Positions 1 through 8,393 are shown, numbered from the stretch's first letter. The stretch: DNA of 64,000 bases from Oceanospirillum sediminis (GCF_014164585.1 NZ_JACJFM010000006.1:141407-205406); one strand, 5' to 3'. Translations and numbers: made by a program. Notes: a model not told the origin generated them from the letters alone.

Positions 1-1341
1 AGGATTTGCCGGATTGACAGTGTCGGCGTAGAAAGCTTCTTCCAGGTTAGGTCCCTGAAACAGGCTGGTTGTTGCAGCCCGCAGAGTGAAACTGTCAGAG
101 ACATCCAGCTCTCCCGCCAGACTCCAGGTCGTTTCATCGTATGTTTTGTCTGCCATAGAGGTGTTCAGGTCATAATGATTCTGGCGAATACCAGGAATCA
201 GGCGTGCATTACCAAACGCGATCTCATTTTCCACATAAAGAGCCGCATTGGTCGCATCTTCTCCACCGTAATCAACACCATCTTTATGCACTCTGCTCTC
301 TTCTTTATTAATCTCGCCGCCATAGCGCAGAGTATGGGTAATATTGCCGGATTCAATCAGGGACTCCGCCAGAATCTTCGCACCGGTATTCTCAACACGA
401 CCGGCTTTCACCCGATAGTCGTCGGTGTTTTCTTCGCGCTCCAGTTCAAGCTCATTACGGTAGGCGTTGGCTTTCAGATACAGGTTTTCACCTTTGTCCA
501 GCTCATAGACGGCCGTCAGAGTGGAGCGGTCATAAGTGGTTGGATAAAGTTTGTCGCCGGTAATCGCTTTGTTGGTAGCAACACCCATATCCGCACGGAA
601 AGGATAATCGCCATCATCCTTATAGCGGTCATAACCCAGCTCAATCCGGTTTTCATCATTCAGATCGAAACCCGCTTTCAGCATACCGTTTACGATATCA
701 CCATCGTTGCCGAGGCTTTCACGGCCTTTGCCATCTTCAGGGTTATCACGATCTACCTGATAAATGTACGCCAGCATATCGACGTTGTCTGATACCTGGC
801 CATAGCCTGTCAGGGAGTAACCAAAGTATTTATTGGATGCCACATTGCCCTGAATACGAGCACCAAAGCGCTGATCGGCCCGCAACAGGTCAGCAGCATC
901 TTTAGTTTCAAACTCTACCGCACCACCCAGTGCACCAGTCAGTACAGAGTTAGCACCCACCTGAATGTTAGCAGCCTTCAGAATATCCGGATTGATCAGC
1001 AGGTTTCCTGCATGATGGTACATGTAAGCATTCTGACTGGCACCATCAATGGTGATATTCAGGTCGGTATCATCCAGAGCACGAATATTAATTTTCTGTA
1101 CCATAGAGTGAGTACCACCAATCTCAACTCCTGGCAGAGATCGCATCAAATCACTTAAATGATCCGCTTGTTTCAGCTCAATATCATCATCACCCAGAAA
1201 GGCAGAGGTACTGGATACCTGTGTAGCCCAGACCTCAGTGGTTCCCGTTGCTGTGGATTGTTCCTGTGCCCAGGCTGCCGTGCTGGCCATTCCGATAGCA
1301 ACTACAAGCGGCAATTTTTTAAGTGATGGTTTGCTTTTCAT
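1..1341 (-). CDS. TonB-dependent outer-membrane receptor (C-terminus beyond window)
   Basis: The frame is open from an ATG at 1341 to the left edge, so the first 447 residues are present and the rest of the barrel is missing. An AAAGGTG ribosome site precedes the ATG. Residues 1-25 form a signal peptide ending AAWAQ. The plug domain follows, with SDLMRSLPGVEIGG, NIRALDDTDLNITIDG and the LTGALGGAVEFET segment that closes plug domains. After that come alternating strands typical of a beta-barrel (GARIQGNV, YSLTGYGQVSDN). Family knowledge: such receptors take up ferric siderophores, haem or other scarce ligands with TonB energy. The ligand cannot be told from this half. Two Fur-like stretches upstream favour an iron source. 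Confidence 0.93.
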   Translation of the reverse strand, partial: MKSKPSLKKLPLVVAIGMASTAAWAQEQSTATGTTEVWATQVSSTSAFLGDDDIELKQADHLSDLMRSLPGVEIGGTHSMVQKINIRALDDTDLNITIDGASQNAYMYHHAGNLLINPDILKAANIQVGANSVLTGALGGAVEFETKDAADLLRADQRFGARIQGNVASNKYFGYSLTGYGQVSDNVDMLAYIYQVDRDNPEDGKGRESLGNDGDIVNGMLKAGFDLNDENRIELGYDRYKDDGDYPFRADMGVATNKAITGDKLYPTTYDRSTLTAVYELDKGENLYLKANAYRNELELEREENTDDYRVKAGRVENTGAKILAESLIESGNITHTLRYGGEINKEESRVHKDGVDYGGEDATNAALYVENEIAFGNARLIPGIRQNHYDLNTSMADKTYDETTWSLAGELDVSDSFTLRAATTSLFQGPNLEEAFYADTVNPANP

Positions 1342-1356
1342 TTAACACACCTTTCT

Positions 1357-1419
1357 GATAATGGTTCTCAATGGCGGTGTGTATTCTCGGGATATTTAAT
1401 GTTAATGAGAATGAAATTT
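1357..1419 (-). promoter_or_regulatory. Fur-box-like sites upstream of the TonB receptor
   Basis: Two stretches resemble Fur half-site arrays (GATAAT/ATTATC type): GATAATGGTTCTCAATGG at 1357-1374 and AATGTTAATGAGAATGAAAT at 1398-1417. They lie 16-80 bp upstream of the receptor start, where an iron repressor would act. The match is by eye and imperfect. Confidence 0.4.
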
Positions 1420-1559
1420 ACACTCTTTACGTTTCAGGGTGAAAAAAGAACCGCTTCGGGTAGAGATTACAGAGTTTATTGAGTAGAGATCACAGGGTTT
1501 GTTGTACAGGGCTGTAAGCAGGTATGATGCGAGTCGCTCGATAACAGGAGATACAGGCA

Positions 1560-2279
1560 TTGTCCGATATGACAGATACAGCAATACTCTATTCTTTCCG
1601 GCGTTGCCCCTATGCTATGAGAGCCAGGCTGGCCATTATGAGTGCAGGTCAGCAGGTTGAGTTACGTGAAATTGTGCTAAAAAATAAGCCTGAACATATG
1701 CTGACCATAAGCCCGAAAGGTACGGTTCCTGTACTGATCTTACCGGATGGACAGGTGATTGATGAGAGCCGGGACATTATGCAATGGGCCCTGAATCAGA
1801 GTGATCCGGATGGTTTGCTGAAGACTCCGGGTGGCTGGCAGTATGAAGCGCTCCAACAAAAACTGGTTGCACTGACAGATTATAACGACGGCGAGTTTAA
1901 ACATTGGCTGGATCGTTATAAGTACGCGGATCGTTATCCTGAAAAAACGGCTGAAGCTTACCGTCAGAAAGGGGAACACTTTCTGTTACAGCTGGAACAG
2001 CTCTTAGCCGAGTTACGGACTCAGTCTGAAGGCGATTATCCGGCAGCACAGGCGCGCCCTGTCTTTCTATCTGGTGAGGCCCCATGCCTGGCAGATATCA
2101 CCATTATGCCTTTTATCCGTCAGTTTGCGCATGTCGACCGGGACTGGTTTTACAAAGCGCCTTACCCTGAATTACACGCCTGGTTGCAATGGTGGATTGC
2201 CAGTGATCTGTTTACGCAGGCAATGAAAAAATATTCGCCCTGGTGTGATGGCGATGAGCCAATATATATTCTGAACTAA
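1560..2279 (+). CDS. Glutathione S-transferase family protein
   Basis: This 239-aa protein has a thioredoxin-fold N-terminal GST domain at about residues 8-85. The active-site region reads SFRRCPYAMRAR, the cis-proline region is GTVPVL, and VIDESRDIMQW is the glutathione-contacting Glu-Ser segment. A helical C-terminal domain fills the rest (ADITIMPFIRQFAHVDRDW). Cys rather than Ser/Tyr at the active site puts it near omega/beta or glutaredoxin-like GSTs. A TTG at 1560 is the likely start, because AGGAG at 1546-1550 sits 9 nt upstream, whereas the ATG at 1569 is 18 nt away. It is followed 55 bp later by the PPOX gene on the same strand. The substrate is unknown; detoxification or redox repair is the family inference. 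Confidence 0.88.
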   Translation: MSDMTDTAILYSFRRCPYAMRARLAIMSAGQQVELREIVLKNKPEHMLTISPKGTVPVLILPDGQVIDESRDIMQWALNQSDPDGLLKTPGGWQYEALQQKLVALTDYNDGEFKHWLDRYKYADRYPEKTAEAYRQKGEHFLLQLEQLLAELRTQSEGDYPAAQARPVFLSGEAPCLADITIMPFIRQFAHVDRDWFYKAPYPELHAWLQWWIASDLFTQAMKKYSPWCDGDEPIYILN

Positions 2280-2334
2280 ATAAATTTGCCCTGTGTGGAA
2301 GCGATTCTGAAATACAGCCTGAATGGAGATAATG

Positions 2335-2955
2335 ATGAAAATTGAAACGGAAGAACAACTAAGAGCGCTCTATGGCTATCCTGTCGGGCGCGCTAAGCAG
2401 AAACAACTGCCTGCTCTGGAGCAACACTCCAGGCGTTTTATTCATACCTCTCCTTTTGCTGTTATTTCGACCTGTAACATTCATGGTCAGGTAGATGCAT
2501 CTCCTCGTGGTGGCCAGCCTGGCTTTATTCATGTGCTGGATGACAATACGCTGTTGATTCCTGATGCCAAAGGCAATAACCGGCTGGATAGCCTGGTGAA
2601 TATTGTTGAAAACGGTCAGATCGGTTGTCTGTTTATGATTCCGGGCGTTAATGAAACCCTGAGAGTGAATGGTGAAGCGTTTGTCTGTACTGATGATGAG
2701 TATCTGGATCGCTTTGTTCAGGGAGACTCTGCGACAGAAAAGCATCGGCCACAATCGGTTATTCAGGTGAAGGTAAAAGAAGTCTTTTTACACTGTGCAA
2801 AGGCTTTTATGCGCTCCCGGTTGTGGTCGGCTGATGCCCGGATTGAGCGAAGTGATTTTCCAACGATGGGACAAATGCTGAACGATCAGCTAGGAGACGC
2901 CGCTAAACCGGAAAGCCAGCAGGAGATGGAAGCTCGCTATCTGGCTTCTTTATAA
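2335..2955 (+). CDS. Pyridoxamine 5'-phosphate oxidase family FMN-binding protein
   Basis: A split-barrel flavoprotein of about 206 aa, of the MSMEG_1061/DR2398-like PPOX subgroup. Markers are the PFAVISTCNIHGQVDASPRGG strand pair, FIHVLDDNTLLIPDAKGNNRLDSL, and LFMIPGVNETLRVNGEAF, which form the FMN-binding barrel; a helical tail follows (LHCAKAFMRSRLW). Three ATGs cluster at 2323, 2332 and 2335. GGAG at 2325-2328 gives good spacing (6 nt) only to 2335. It probably shares a transcript with the GST gene upstream. Members bind FMN or F420 and are often annotated only as putative oxidoreductases; no substrate can be inferred. Confidence 0.88.
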   Translation: MKIETEEQLRALYGYPVGRAKQKQLPALEQHSRRFIHTSPFAVISTCNIHGQVDASPRGGQPGFIHVLDDNTLLIPDAKGNNRLDSLVNIVENGQIGCLFMIPGVNETLRVNGEAFVCTDDEYLDRFVQGDSATEKHRPQSVIQVKVKEVFLHCAKAFMRSRLWSADARIERSDFPTMGQMLNDQLGDAAKPESQQEMEARYLASL

Positions 2956-3099
2956 TTTAAGTGCCTGCTCATAATCTTCGAAGCAACAGAACAAAGGAAT
3001 GCCAAATGTGTGAACTGGAGACTGGTATTAAGCTTTCACTCCAGAATTGGAAGAATATGCTGAAACTGCTCACGGGTGATATCGCTGGGGTATTTTTGT

Positions 3100-3128
3100 C
3101 TCATTTCCGGGATTACCCTGGAAATGAG
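3100..3128. other. Intergenic hairpin
   Basis: CTCATTTCC at 3100-3108 pairs with GGAAATGAG at 3120-3128. An inner GGG/CCC pairing and an ATTA loop complete the hairpin. No T-run follows on either strand, so it is not a clear intrinsic terminator. It lies between two convergent genes, the PPOX gene (+) and the lipoprotein gene (-), and could stabilise or end either transcript. Confidence 0.4.
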
Positions 3129-3198
3129 AGATTATGAACAGGCTCTTAGTAAGAAGCCAGCCTGTCGGAGCAATAATCGGCACTCAGAAACCAGAAAA

Positions 3199-3717
3199 TC
3201 AGTTAATCCAGAGTGATTGAGCCTCAGGCTCTGCCAGCATACCGTCCTGTATAAATATAGTGAGTGATGGCTGTACCAGATACTGTCCCGGTTGAACCTG
3301 ATTACCTTCCAGATCCAGACCATTCCAGACCTTAGTAAAATCCAGGCGTTCGCCTGATTTCAGCACCCCGGAGATGACCACCTGAAGAAATACCATGTCA
3401 TGAAATGGTGACCAGATCAGCTTATCAGATTGGGTGATACTGATATCATGTGCCGGATGAGTCAGTTGATATTTCAGGTCCTGAGTTCCGTTATTAGTAA
3501 TCTGATAATCAAAGGTAACCGGCTCCCCTCTGAGAAAAATCTCATTGGGCTGACCAAAGCGATCCCGAATAACAAACTGTATTTCAACTTTATCCGGTGT
3601 CACCACTTTTTGCTCAGGTAGCGTCATTCTGACGGTTGTATCGCTGTCGGTTCGTCCCAGACATCCTGAAAGAATCACCACCATAAACAGTAATATGGCT
3701 TTTATTCTGTGCATCAT
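3199..3717 (-). CDS. BsuPI-domain lipoprotein
   Basis: A 172-aa exported lipoprotein. The signal peptide ends in the lipobox LSGC with Cys19. The mature part has an immunoglobulin-like fold typical of BsuPI (PF12690-type) proteins: VTFDYQITNNGTQDLKYQLTH, followed by an ...SGERLDFTKVWNG... strand and QPGQYLVQPSLT. The family is named after a Bacillus intracellular proteinase inhibitor. In Gram-negative lipoproteins of this type the activity is untested. GGGA lies 6 nt before the first of two adjacent ATGs. It stands alone, with 281 bp to the divergent RHH gene. Confidence 0.75.
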   Translation of the reverse strand: MMHRIKAILLFMVVILSGCLGRTDSDTTVRMTLPEQKVVTPDKVEIQFVIRDRFGQPNEIFLRGEPVTFDYQITNNGTQDLKYQLTHPAHDISITQSDKLIWSPFHDMVFLQVVISGVLKSGERLDFTKVWNGLDLEGNQVQPGQYLVQPSLTIFIQDGMLAEPEAQSLWIN

Positions 3718-3999
3718 CTCTGTTCCCTGTTTTATTCATATCATGCTGATTGCTGCAATATATTTTCAGCTCAGAGTACTCAGGGGTAAATCCGTATTCA
3801 GCCATGTCTTTGTAGCAAAGTGCATCACTATTGTCTTCGAAGAGTACATGCCGATACATTTGCTCTCATTCATCCTGCTTATCCGACTTAAGTTGTATCG
3901 CTGTCACAAGGAATTAATTTGAAGTCGAAACATTTTATCGGCATACTCGGTGACGTCATTACATCATGACAGGCTCTATAGCTGACAAGGGTCAATCAA
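3718..3999. other. Divergent intergenic region with a TGACGTCA palindrome
   Basis: This 282-bp gap separates the lipoprotein gene (-) from the RHH-CHAD-ParA operon (+). The only structured element I see is the perfect 8-bp palindrome TGACGTCA at 3951-3958, about 40 bp before the RHH start. It is a possible operator for a small DNA-binding protein. AAGGG sits 8 nt before the ATG at 4000. Confidence 0.3.
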
Positions 4000-4188
4000 A
4001 TGAGTAAAGAAAAATCAGAATCAGAAATAGAAGAGAAGAAAAAAAATACTTCTCTCAGGTTGAGCAACAAGACTCTGAAGGCTCTGAAAATCAAGGCAAT
4101 TGAAGAAGAAACCAGTGTTCAGAAAATAGCCGAACAACTGATTGAAGATTACCTTGCCGGGCATATCAAACTTAAAAAACGGAAATAG
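4000..4188 (+). CDS. Small ribbon-helix-helix-like protein
   Basis: A 62-aa, very charged protein. Residues 1-16 are a Lys/Glu-rich, probably disordered tail. From TSLRLSNKTLKALKIKAIEE on it reads as a ribbon-helix-helix fold (one strand, helix A, then TSVQKIAEQLIEDYL as helix B), with a basic C-terminus KLKKRK. The layout is like CopG/ParG/Arc-type DNA-binding proteins. AAGGG lies 8 nt before the ATG. It is first in a tight run of four genes (6 nt to the CHAD gene), so it may autoregulate that run. With a ParA ATPase in the operon, it may instead be the partner that binds the ATPase or DNA. Both roles are inference. Confidence 0.72.
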   Translation: MSKEKSESEIEEKKKNTSLRLSNKTLKALKIKAIEEETSVQKIAEQLIEDYLAGHIKLKKRK

Positions 4189-4194
4189 CGTCTT

Positions 4195-5718
4195 ATGGTT
4201 AAGCATTCCAGGTGGCTGATACAGGATGCCGATCAAAGTGAACAGATTCTGGAAAGAATGCAGACACACTTTCTGCCCGATCTTATTTGCCACGAGCAGG
4301 ATACTCTCACCTTTTACGATGACTTTGAATGGCGTTTATGGCGTAAGGATTTTCTGCTGGCCAGTAATATCCGGGGCCAGATTATTCTGACGGAAGGTAA
4401 CGACAGCCAGACCTTTGATAACGAAGTATCGCCTTCTTTTGCCAGAAGCTTCAGAAATCAGAATCTCAGCGACAGATTGTGGCAAGTTTCTGATATTCGC
4501 CGGTTGCTGCCTATGGCAGAAGTTGAGACCAGCGTCAGAGAGTATGCGTTACGTAATTTCGAAGACGAAAAAAAGGTCTGCAAACTGGTCATCACCCGCT
4601 CTGGCTATGCCGATATGTGGGAACTGACCAGCATGAGAGGTTACGACAAGGATTACCGTGAAGCACTGAGCTGTATTCTGGAAGCAGAGCCGGAAAATCC
4701 GGAACGTCATTTGTATCGCCTGAGTCTGGAGTTGCTGGATATCAAACCGGGCAAGTATAAATCCAAACCAAAAACCAAAGTGCCACCCGAGATGGCATCT
4801 GCTGACGCATGCAGCAAAATGGTTCGCAAAATGTGGAAAAATGTCCGCATTAACGAAGACGGTATTATTCAGGATCTGGACACTGAGTTCCTGCATCAGT
4901 ATCGGGTTGCTCTGCGCCGTATGCGGGCGTTATTTGCTCAGATGAAGAACTATATCGGTCCTGAGCAAAGCCTGTGGTTTAAGGATGCTCTGGGTGATCT
5001 GGCCAGAGAAACTAACCGTTTACGGGATCTGGATGTCTATCTGGAAGACCGGGATTACTATTTTGGTCTGGTTCCGGAAAAGCTACAGCCCGGACTTGAA
5101 GAGCTGTTTCAGCATTTTACCAGGGAACGCAACCGGGAACAAAAACGGGTGGCGGCGTACCTGCAGAACACTCCTTATTTGAATAAGGTATCAGCGATTG
5201 AAGAAACCCTGAAGAGCTGTCCATCAGAACCCGGTGAAAAAGGCCATCTCCCAATTGCTGAAGTGGCCGCTCAGCGTATCCGTAAGCGCTATAAACAAAT
5301 CGCCAAAGATGCAGCCCTGATTCATGATCAGACTCCGGATGATGATGTGCATGAGATTCGTCTGGATTGTAAGAAACTGCGTTATCTGCTGGAGTTTTTC
5401 GGCCCGGTGCTGGACAAAGAGCGGGTTCGTCCGGTGATGCAGGCCCTGAAAAAATTGCAGGACAATCTGGGGCGCTTTAATGATTACTCCGTGCAAAGAG
5501 AAAGCCTGGAGCATTATCTGGAAAACCACAAAACCTCTGAAGAGATACAAAAAGCCGTTCATGCATTGTCTGGCGTACTCTTTATGAAACAACAAAAAGA
5601 AAGAGAACAGGTATGTGGTCAGCTGGAGGATTTTCTGGCCGATGACGTACGACAACTGATTAAGCAACTGACCCAGCCGACGTCTATGGCTCAGTCATCA
5701 AAAGGGAGCCCTGCATGA
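4195..5718 (+). CDS. CHAD-domain protein with degenerate CYTH-like N-terminus
   Basis: 507 aa. Residues ~1-190 resemble a diverged CYTH/triphosphate-tunnel domain (DTLTFYDDFEWRLWRKDF, later VREYALRNFEDEKKVCKL). Residues ~205-490 form a CHAD domain: two helical repeats with the conserved His and basic residues, EFLHQYRVALRRMRALF near 232 and DDDVHEIRLDCKKLRYLLEFF near 388, plus the central RETNRLRDLDVYLEDRD. CHAD domains bind polyphosphate and proteins carrying them are found on polyphosphate granules (family knowledge). The gene starts 6 nt after the RHH gene without a clear ribosome site, and its stop overlaps the ParA start by 4 nt (ATGA). This suggests coupled translation and a shared job. 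Confidence 0.9.
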   Translation: MVKHSRWLIQDADQSEQILERMQTHFLPDLICHEQDTLTFYDDFEWRLWRKDFLLASNIRGQIILTEGNDSQTFDNEVSPSFARSFRNQNLSDRLWQVSDIRRLLPMAEVETSVREYALRNFEDEKKVCKLVITRSGYADMWELTSMRGYDKDYREALSCILEAEPENPERHLYRLSLELLDIKPGKYKSKPKTKVPPEMASADACSKMVRKMWKNVRINEDGIIQDLDTEFLHQYRVALRRMRALFAQMKNYIGPEQSLWFKDALGDLARETNRLRDLDVYLEDRDYYFGLVPEKLQPGLEELFQHFTRERNREQKRVAAYLQNTPYLNKVSAIEETLKSCPSEPGEKGHLPIAEVAAQRIRKRYKQIAKDAALIHDQTPDDDVHEIRLDCKKLRYLLEFFGPVLDKERVRPVMQALKKLQDNLGRFNDYSVQRESLEHYLENHKTSEEIQKAVHALSGVLFMKQQKEREQVCGQLEDFLADDVRQLIKQLTQPTSMAQSSKGSPA

Positions 5719-6461
5719 AGATTCTGGCCTGTTATAGCATTAAAGGCGGCGTAGGAAAAACAGCGACATCCGTTAACCTGGCCTATGCGGCGGCACAATC
5801 CGGATTACGCACACTGCTGATTGATCTGGATTCACAGGGAGCTTCCTCATTTTATTTTCGTGTCCGTTCCGGCAAGAAAAACTGGGGAAAACGCTTTTTC
5901 AATACGTATGAAGAGCTGCTGAAACAGATCAAAGCATCAGATTATGACAATCTGGATATCATTCCGGCCCATCAGTCTTTCCGGCACTTCGATGCGCTGC
6001 TCAGTGATCACAAAAAGCGCCATCGTCGTCTGCGTCAGGTGCTGAAAGGTCTGAAGCAGGAGTATGATCTGATTATTCTGGACTGTCCGCCTACACTGAG
6101 TTACCTGAGTGAAGCGGTTTTCCAGGCGGCTCAGATGATTGTGGTGCCTGTCATTCCAACAACGCTGTCTGAACGCACTTTTGAACAACTGCAGGACTTC
6201 TTCCGGGATAAAGAGCTGAGACTGGATAATATTTATCCGTTCTTTTCTATGGTACAGCGCTCAAAACACCTGCATAAGAACACCATAGAGCGCATGCAGG
6301 TACGCTATAAAAATATGCTGGAAACCCAGGTGCCTTTCTCCAGTGATATTGAGAAGATGGGGGAACACCGCTCTCCCGTTGCCTGCTATGCAGCCCGCAC
6401 CGCCGGAGGTTCCTCCTATAACCATCTCTGGCAGGAGATCTCTCAGGTTATGGATAGCTGA
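5715..6461 (+). CDS. ParA/MinD-type ATPase
   Basis: 248 aa. The deviant Walker A is SIKGGVGKTATSVNLA at residues 8-23. The A' motif is LLIDLDSQGASS, and a Walker B-like strand LIILDCPPTLSYLSEAV follows, so the protein has the full ParA core. GGGAG lies 6 nt before the ATG, which overlaps the CHAD stop codon. ParA ATPases position plasmids, chromosomes or protein cargo over the nucleoid. No ParB or parS is near, so it is not chromosomal Soj and probably belongs to the cargo-positioning class. The cargo is best inferred from the fused gene order (CHAD, hence polyphosphate). Confidence 0.9.
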   Translation: MKILACYSIKGGVGKTATSVNLAYAAAQSGLRTLLIDLDSQGASSFYFRVRSGKKNWGKRFFNTYEELLKQIKASDYDNLDIIPAHQSFRHFDALLSDHKKRHRRLRQVLKGLKQEYDLIILDCPPTLSYLSEAVFQAAQMIVVPVIPTTLSERTFEQLQDFFRDKELRLDNIYPFFSMVQRSKHLHKNTIERMQVRYKNMLETQVPFSSDIEKMGEHRSPVACYAARTAGGSSYNHLWQEISQVMDS

Positions 6462-6472
6462 CGGGGCCGGGT

Positions 6473-6871
6473 ATGAGCAGAGAGCGTATAGCCGCTTTAC
6501 CTGTCAGAAAACGGAAAAACCGGGCAGATGAGATCTGCCTGGTCACTTCCCGTCAACATGGATACTGGATGATCCCTATGGGGAAAAAGGAGAGAAAACT
6601 ATCCAAAGCAGATGTTGCCCGACTGGAAGCTTATGAAGAAGCCGGAGTACTGGGGACTCTCAGTCGCCGGAAATGCTTTGCTGTGAATACCTGTTCCGGT
6701 AAAAAAGGGAAAAAGCGCAGCGTTATCATTTATCCGATGAAGGTGCGTAATATTCTGAAGCGCTGGCCAGAAAAAAGAGAACGCAAGCGTTGCTGGATAC
6801 CTGTTAAGAAACTAAAGAAGTATCTGGCAGACAAAACTCTGGCCAAAGCGATTAGTAAACAATTAATCTGA
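6473..6871 (+). CDS. Small basic Nudix-like protein with degenerate Nudix box
   Basis: 132 aa and very Lys/Arg-rich. ADEICLVTSRQHGYWMIPMGKK leads into a helix ADVARLEAYEEAGVLGTL. This copies the layout of diphosphoinositol-polyphosphate-type Nudix hydrolases (box G-x5-E-x7-R-E-x2-E-E-x-G). The EExG end is intact, but the first Glu is Leu and the Arg is Leu, so catalysis is doubtful. It begins 11 nt after the ParA stop and is the last gene of the operon. A Nudix relative that may bind inositol or linear polyphosphates beside a CHAD protein makes sense as a polyphosphate-related accessory. This is an inference from motifs only. Confidence 0.68.
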   Translation: MSRERIAALPVRKRKNRADEICLVTSRQHGYWMIPMGKKERKLSKADVARLEAYEEAGVLGTLSRRKCFAVNTCSGKKGKKRSVIIYPMKVRNILKRWPEKRERKRCWIPVKKLKKYLADKTLAKAISKQLI

Positions 6872-6956
6872 TAACTGCTATTTATTACTTCTACTCAGAA
6901 AAGATACAGAGTCAGGACTCAATCACAGATTCAGGACTGGCTCTGTAAAACACAAT

Positions 6957-7469
6957 TTATTCCGGCATCTCGTCAGCCAGCCATTTGCTCATTTGAGGGA
7001 AAACCACTTCCATTCTGTCATTCTCCGCTGAAGCGAATGCACACTGTGTCATTCCCAGCCAGCTCAGAATCGGTGTGCCAAAATATTGCTGTTGAGAGAA
7101 GTTATCAATAATACTCTGTGATCCCCCTTTATAACCATCAGGGTGGAAGACTATCTCTGGTGCCAGGTTCAGGTGTTTTAATGCTGCCCACGACCAGGCT
7201 ATAGCAGCCATTTCTTCGCTGGGGTTATGGCCAACATAAGCCCCTGTTTCATGTCTTCGGCTGGCAGGAATGACAGCCAGATGCCCAGCTTCATGTAACA
7301 GATCGCCAGGATACTTAAGCTGTTTTCTGTCAACCAGAATAATGCCATCCTTAATAAGAATGCCGGGTAAAAAAGTATCTTCCGGTACAGACTCAAAGCG
7401 AACGGTGAGGCCAATATCCTGAATAAAAGAGATAATCTGATCTGCATAATCTGTTGTATCTTCAGTCAT
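6957..7469 (-). CDS. Uncharacterised protein with HExxH motif
   Basis: 170 aa, cytoplasmic, with no signal peptide. The central GDLLHEAGHLAVIPASRR contains HEAGH, a zincin-type HExxH, flanked by acidic residues and later by PSEEMAAIAWSWAALKHL. This is the layout of small minigluzincin/ImmA-IrrE-like or SprT-like metal-binding proteins. The glutamates in SEEM could supply the third ligand. I do not recognise a named family. It is a single gene that ends convergently with the Nudix-like gene. Confidence 0.7.
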   Translation of the reverse strand: MTEDTTDYADQIISFIQDIGLTVRFESVPEDTFLPGILIKDGIILVDRKQLKYPGDLLHEAGHLAVIPASRRHETGAYVGHNPSEEMAAIAWSWAALKHLNLAPEIVFHPDGYKGGSQSIIDNFSQQQYFGTPILSWLGMTQCAFASAENDRMEVVFPQMSKWLADEMPE

Positions 7470-7601
7470 CCTGTAGTCCTTTATTACATAACAAAAAACT
7501 GATATCTGGTGATGATAGTTTCACAGACTCACGCAAAGTTATATTACGAGAGATAACAGTAATGATCTGAAGAGATTTCTTTTGTCTTTTTTATCAGATA
7601 G

Positions 7602-8288
7602 TTATGGTAAATCAAATAATAAGGCTTCAGCCTGATTGCTGATATCCAGAGTTAATCGTTCTTCATCAGTAATGGTCATGCCATCTCCGGTCAATAAGGT
7701 TTCACCATTTACGACCATCTCTCCACCAACCATATGTAAATAAAAAGTCCTCTGTGCAGATATATTGAGCTGTTCATTCTGATGATCAAATTTCAGTTTA
7801 TATAAGCTGATATCCTGGTTAACTTTCATCGAACCATCTCTGGCATCAGCAGATGCAATCAGTGTCACGCCCTTTGCATCAGAGAAATTTTTTTCATAAT
7901 AGGCAGGCTTAAGGCCATGAGTATCCGGGCGAATCCAGATTTGCAGAAAGTTCAGGTTCTCTGTGGCAGATGGGTTAAATTCACTGTGCCTGATACCGCT
8001 TCCGGCGCTCATCACCTGCACATCCCCAGCTTTCAGTACCGTGTGAAATCCCATAGTGTCCTTGTGCTCAATACTGCCTTCTACGACATAACTGATGATC
8101 TCCATGTCCTGATGCGGATGAGTTTCAAACCCCATTCCCGGACTAACCCAGTCATCATTAATTACTCTTAATTCAGATATTCCCATATGCCTGGGATCGT
8201 AATAACTGGCAAAAGAAAAAGTATGTCGGCTATTCAGCCAGCCGAAATTAGCATGTCCACGGTCATTGGCTTTACGAAGTGCCAGCAT
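7602..8288 (-). CDS. Pirin family protein (YhhW/YhaK type)
   Basis: A 228-aa bicupin of pirin type. The metal ligands are visible in HPHQDMEIISYV (two His) and GIRHSEFNP (His and Glu), with the opening NSRHTFSFASYYDPRHMG typical of short bacterial pirins. Members have quercetin-dioxygenase-like or redox-sensor roles. GGAG lies 7 nt before the start. It follows the DoxX gene by 129 bp and is opposite a LysR gene. The same trio (pirin, DoxX, LysR) matches what is known of the YhaJ regulon in E. coli, where YhaJ controls the DoxX protein YqjF and sits beside the pirin YhaK. Confidence 0.9.
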   Translation of the reverse strand: MLALRKANDRGHANFGWLNSRHTFSFASYYDPRHMGISELRVINDDWVSPGMGFETHPHQDMEIISYVVEGSIEHKDTMGFHTVLKAGDVQVMSAGSGIRHSEFNPSATENLNFLQIWIRPDTHGLKPAYYEKNFSDAKGVTLIASADARDGSMKVNQDISLYKLKFDHQNEQLNISAQRTFYLHMVGGEMVVNGETLLTGDGMTITDEERLTLDISNQAEALLFDLP

Positions 8289-8331
8289 AATGTTGCTCCG
8301 TTTTATGGTGTCAGTATGGATCAGAAGTGTT

Positions 8332-8393
8332 ATCAGGCAGGTCGGCTAATATCCGGCGAATAAAATATGCTATTGCCTCAGTGCCTGCCTGAT
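8332..8393 (-). other. Long-loop inverted repeat between doxX and pirin genes
   Basis: ATCAGGCAGG at 8332-8341 is the exact inverse of CCTGCCTGAT at 8384-8393, with a 42-nt spacer. It may form an mRNA stem that tunes the pirin gene relative to doxX. There is no T-run. Confidence 0.3.

Noticed and set aside
175..792. 205-codon plus-strand ORF
   Set aside because: It lies antisense to the TonB receptor, whose frame gives signal peptide, plug and barrel. The plus frame is hydrophobic filler.
1402..1584. 60-codon minus-strand ORF upstream of the TonB receptor
   Set aside because: Overlaps the Fur-like region and the GST ribosome site; no motif.
4549..5667. Minus-strand ORFs of 115 and 147 codons over the CHAD gene
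   Set aside because: The plus-strand CHAD frame has conserved motifs and coupled starts; the minus frames do not.
5715..6461. Chromosome partitioning Soj/ParA with parS sites
   Set aside because: No ParB gene or parS-like 16-mer palindromes nearby; the operon context favours cargo positioning.
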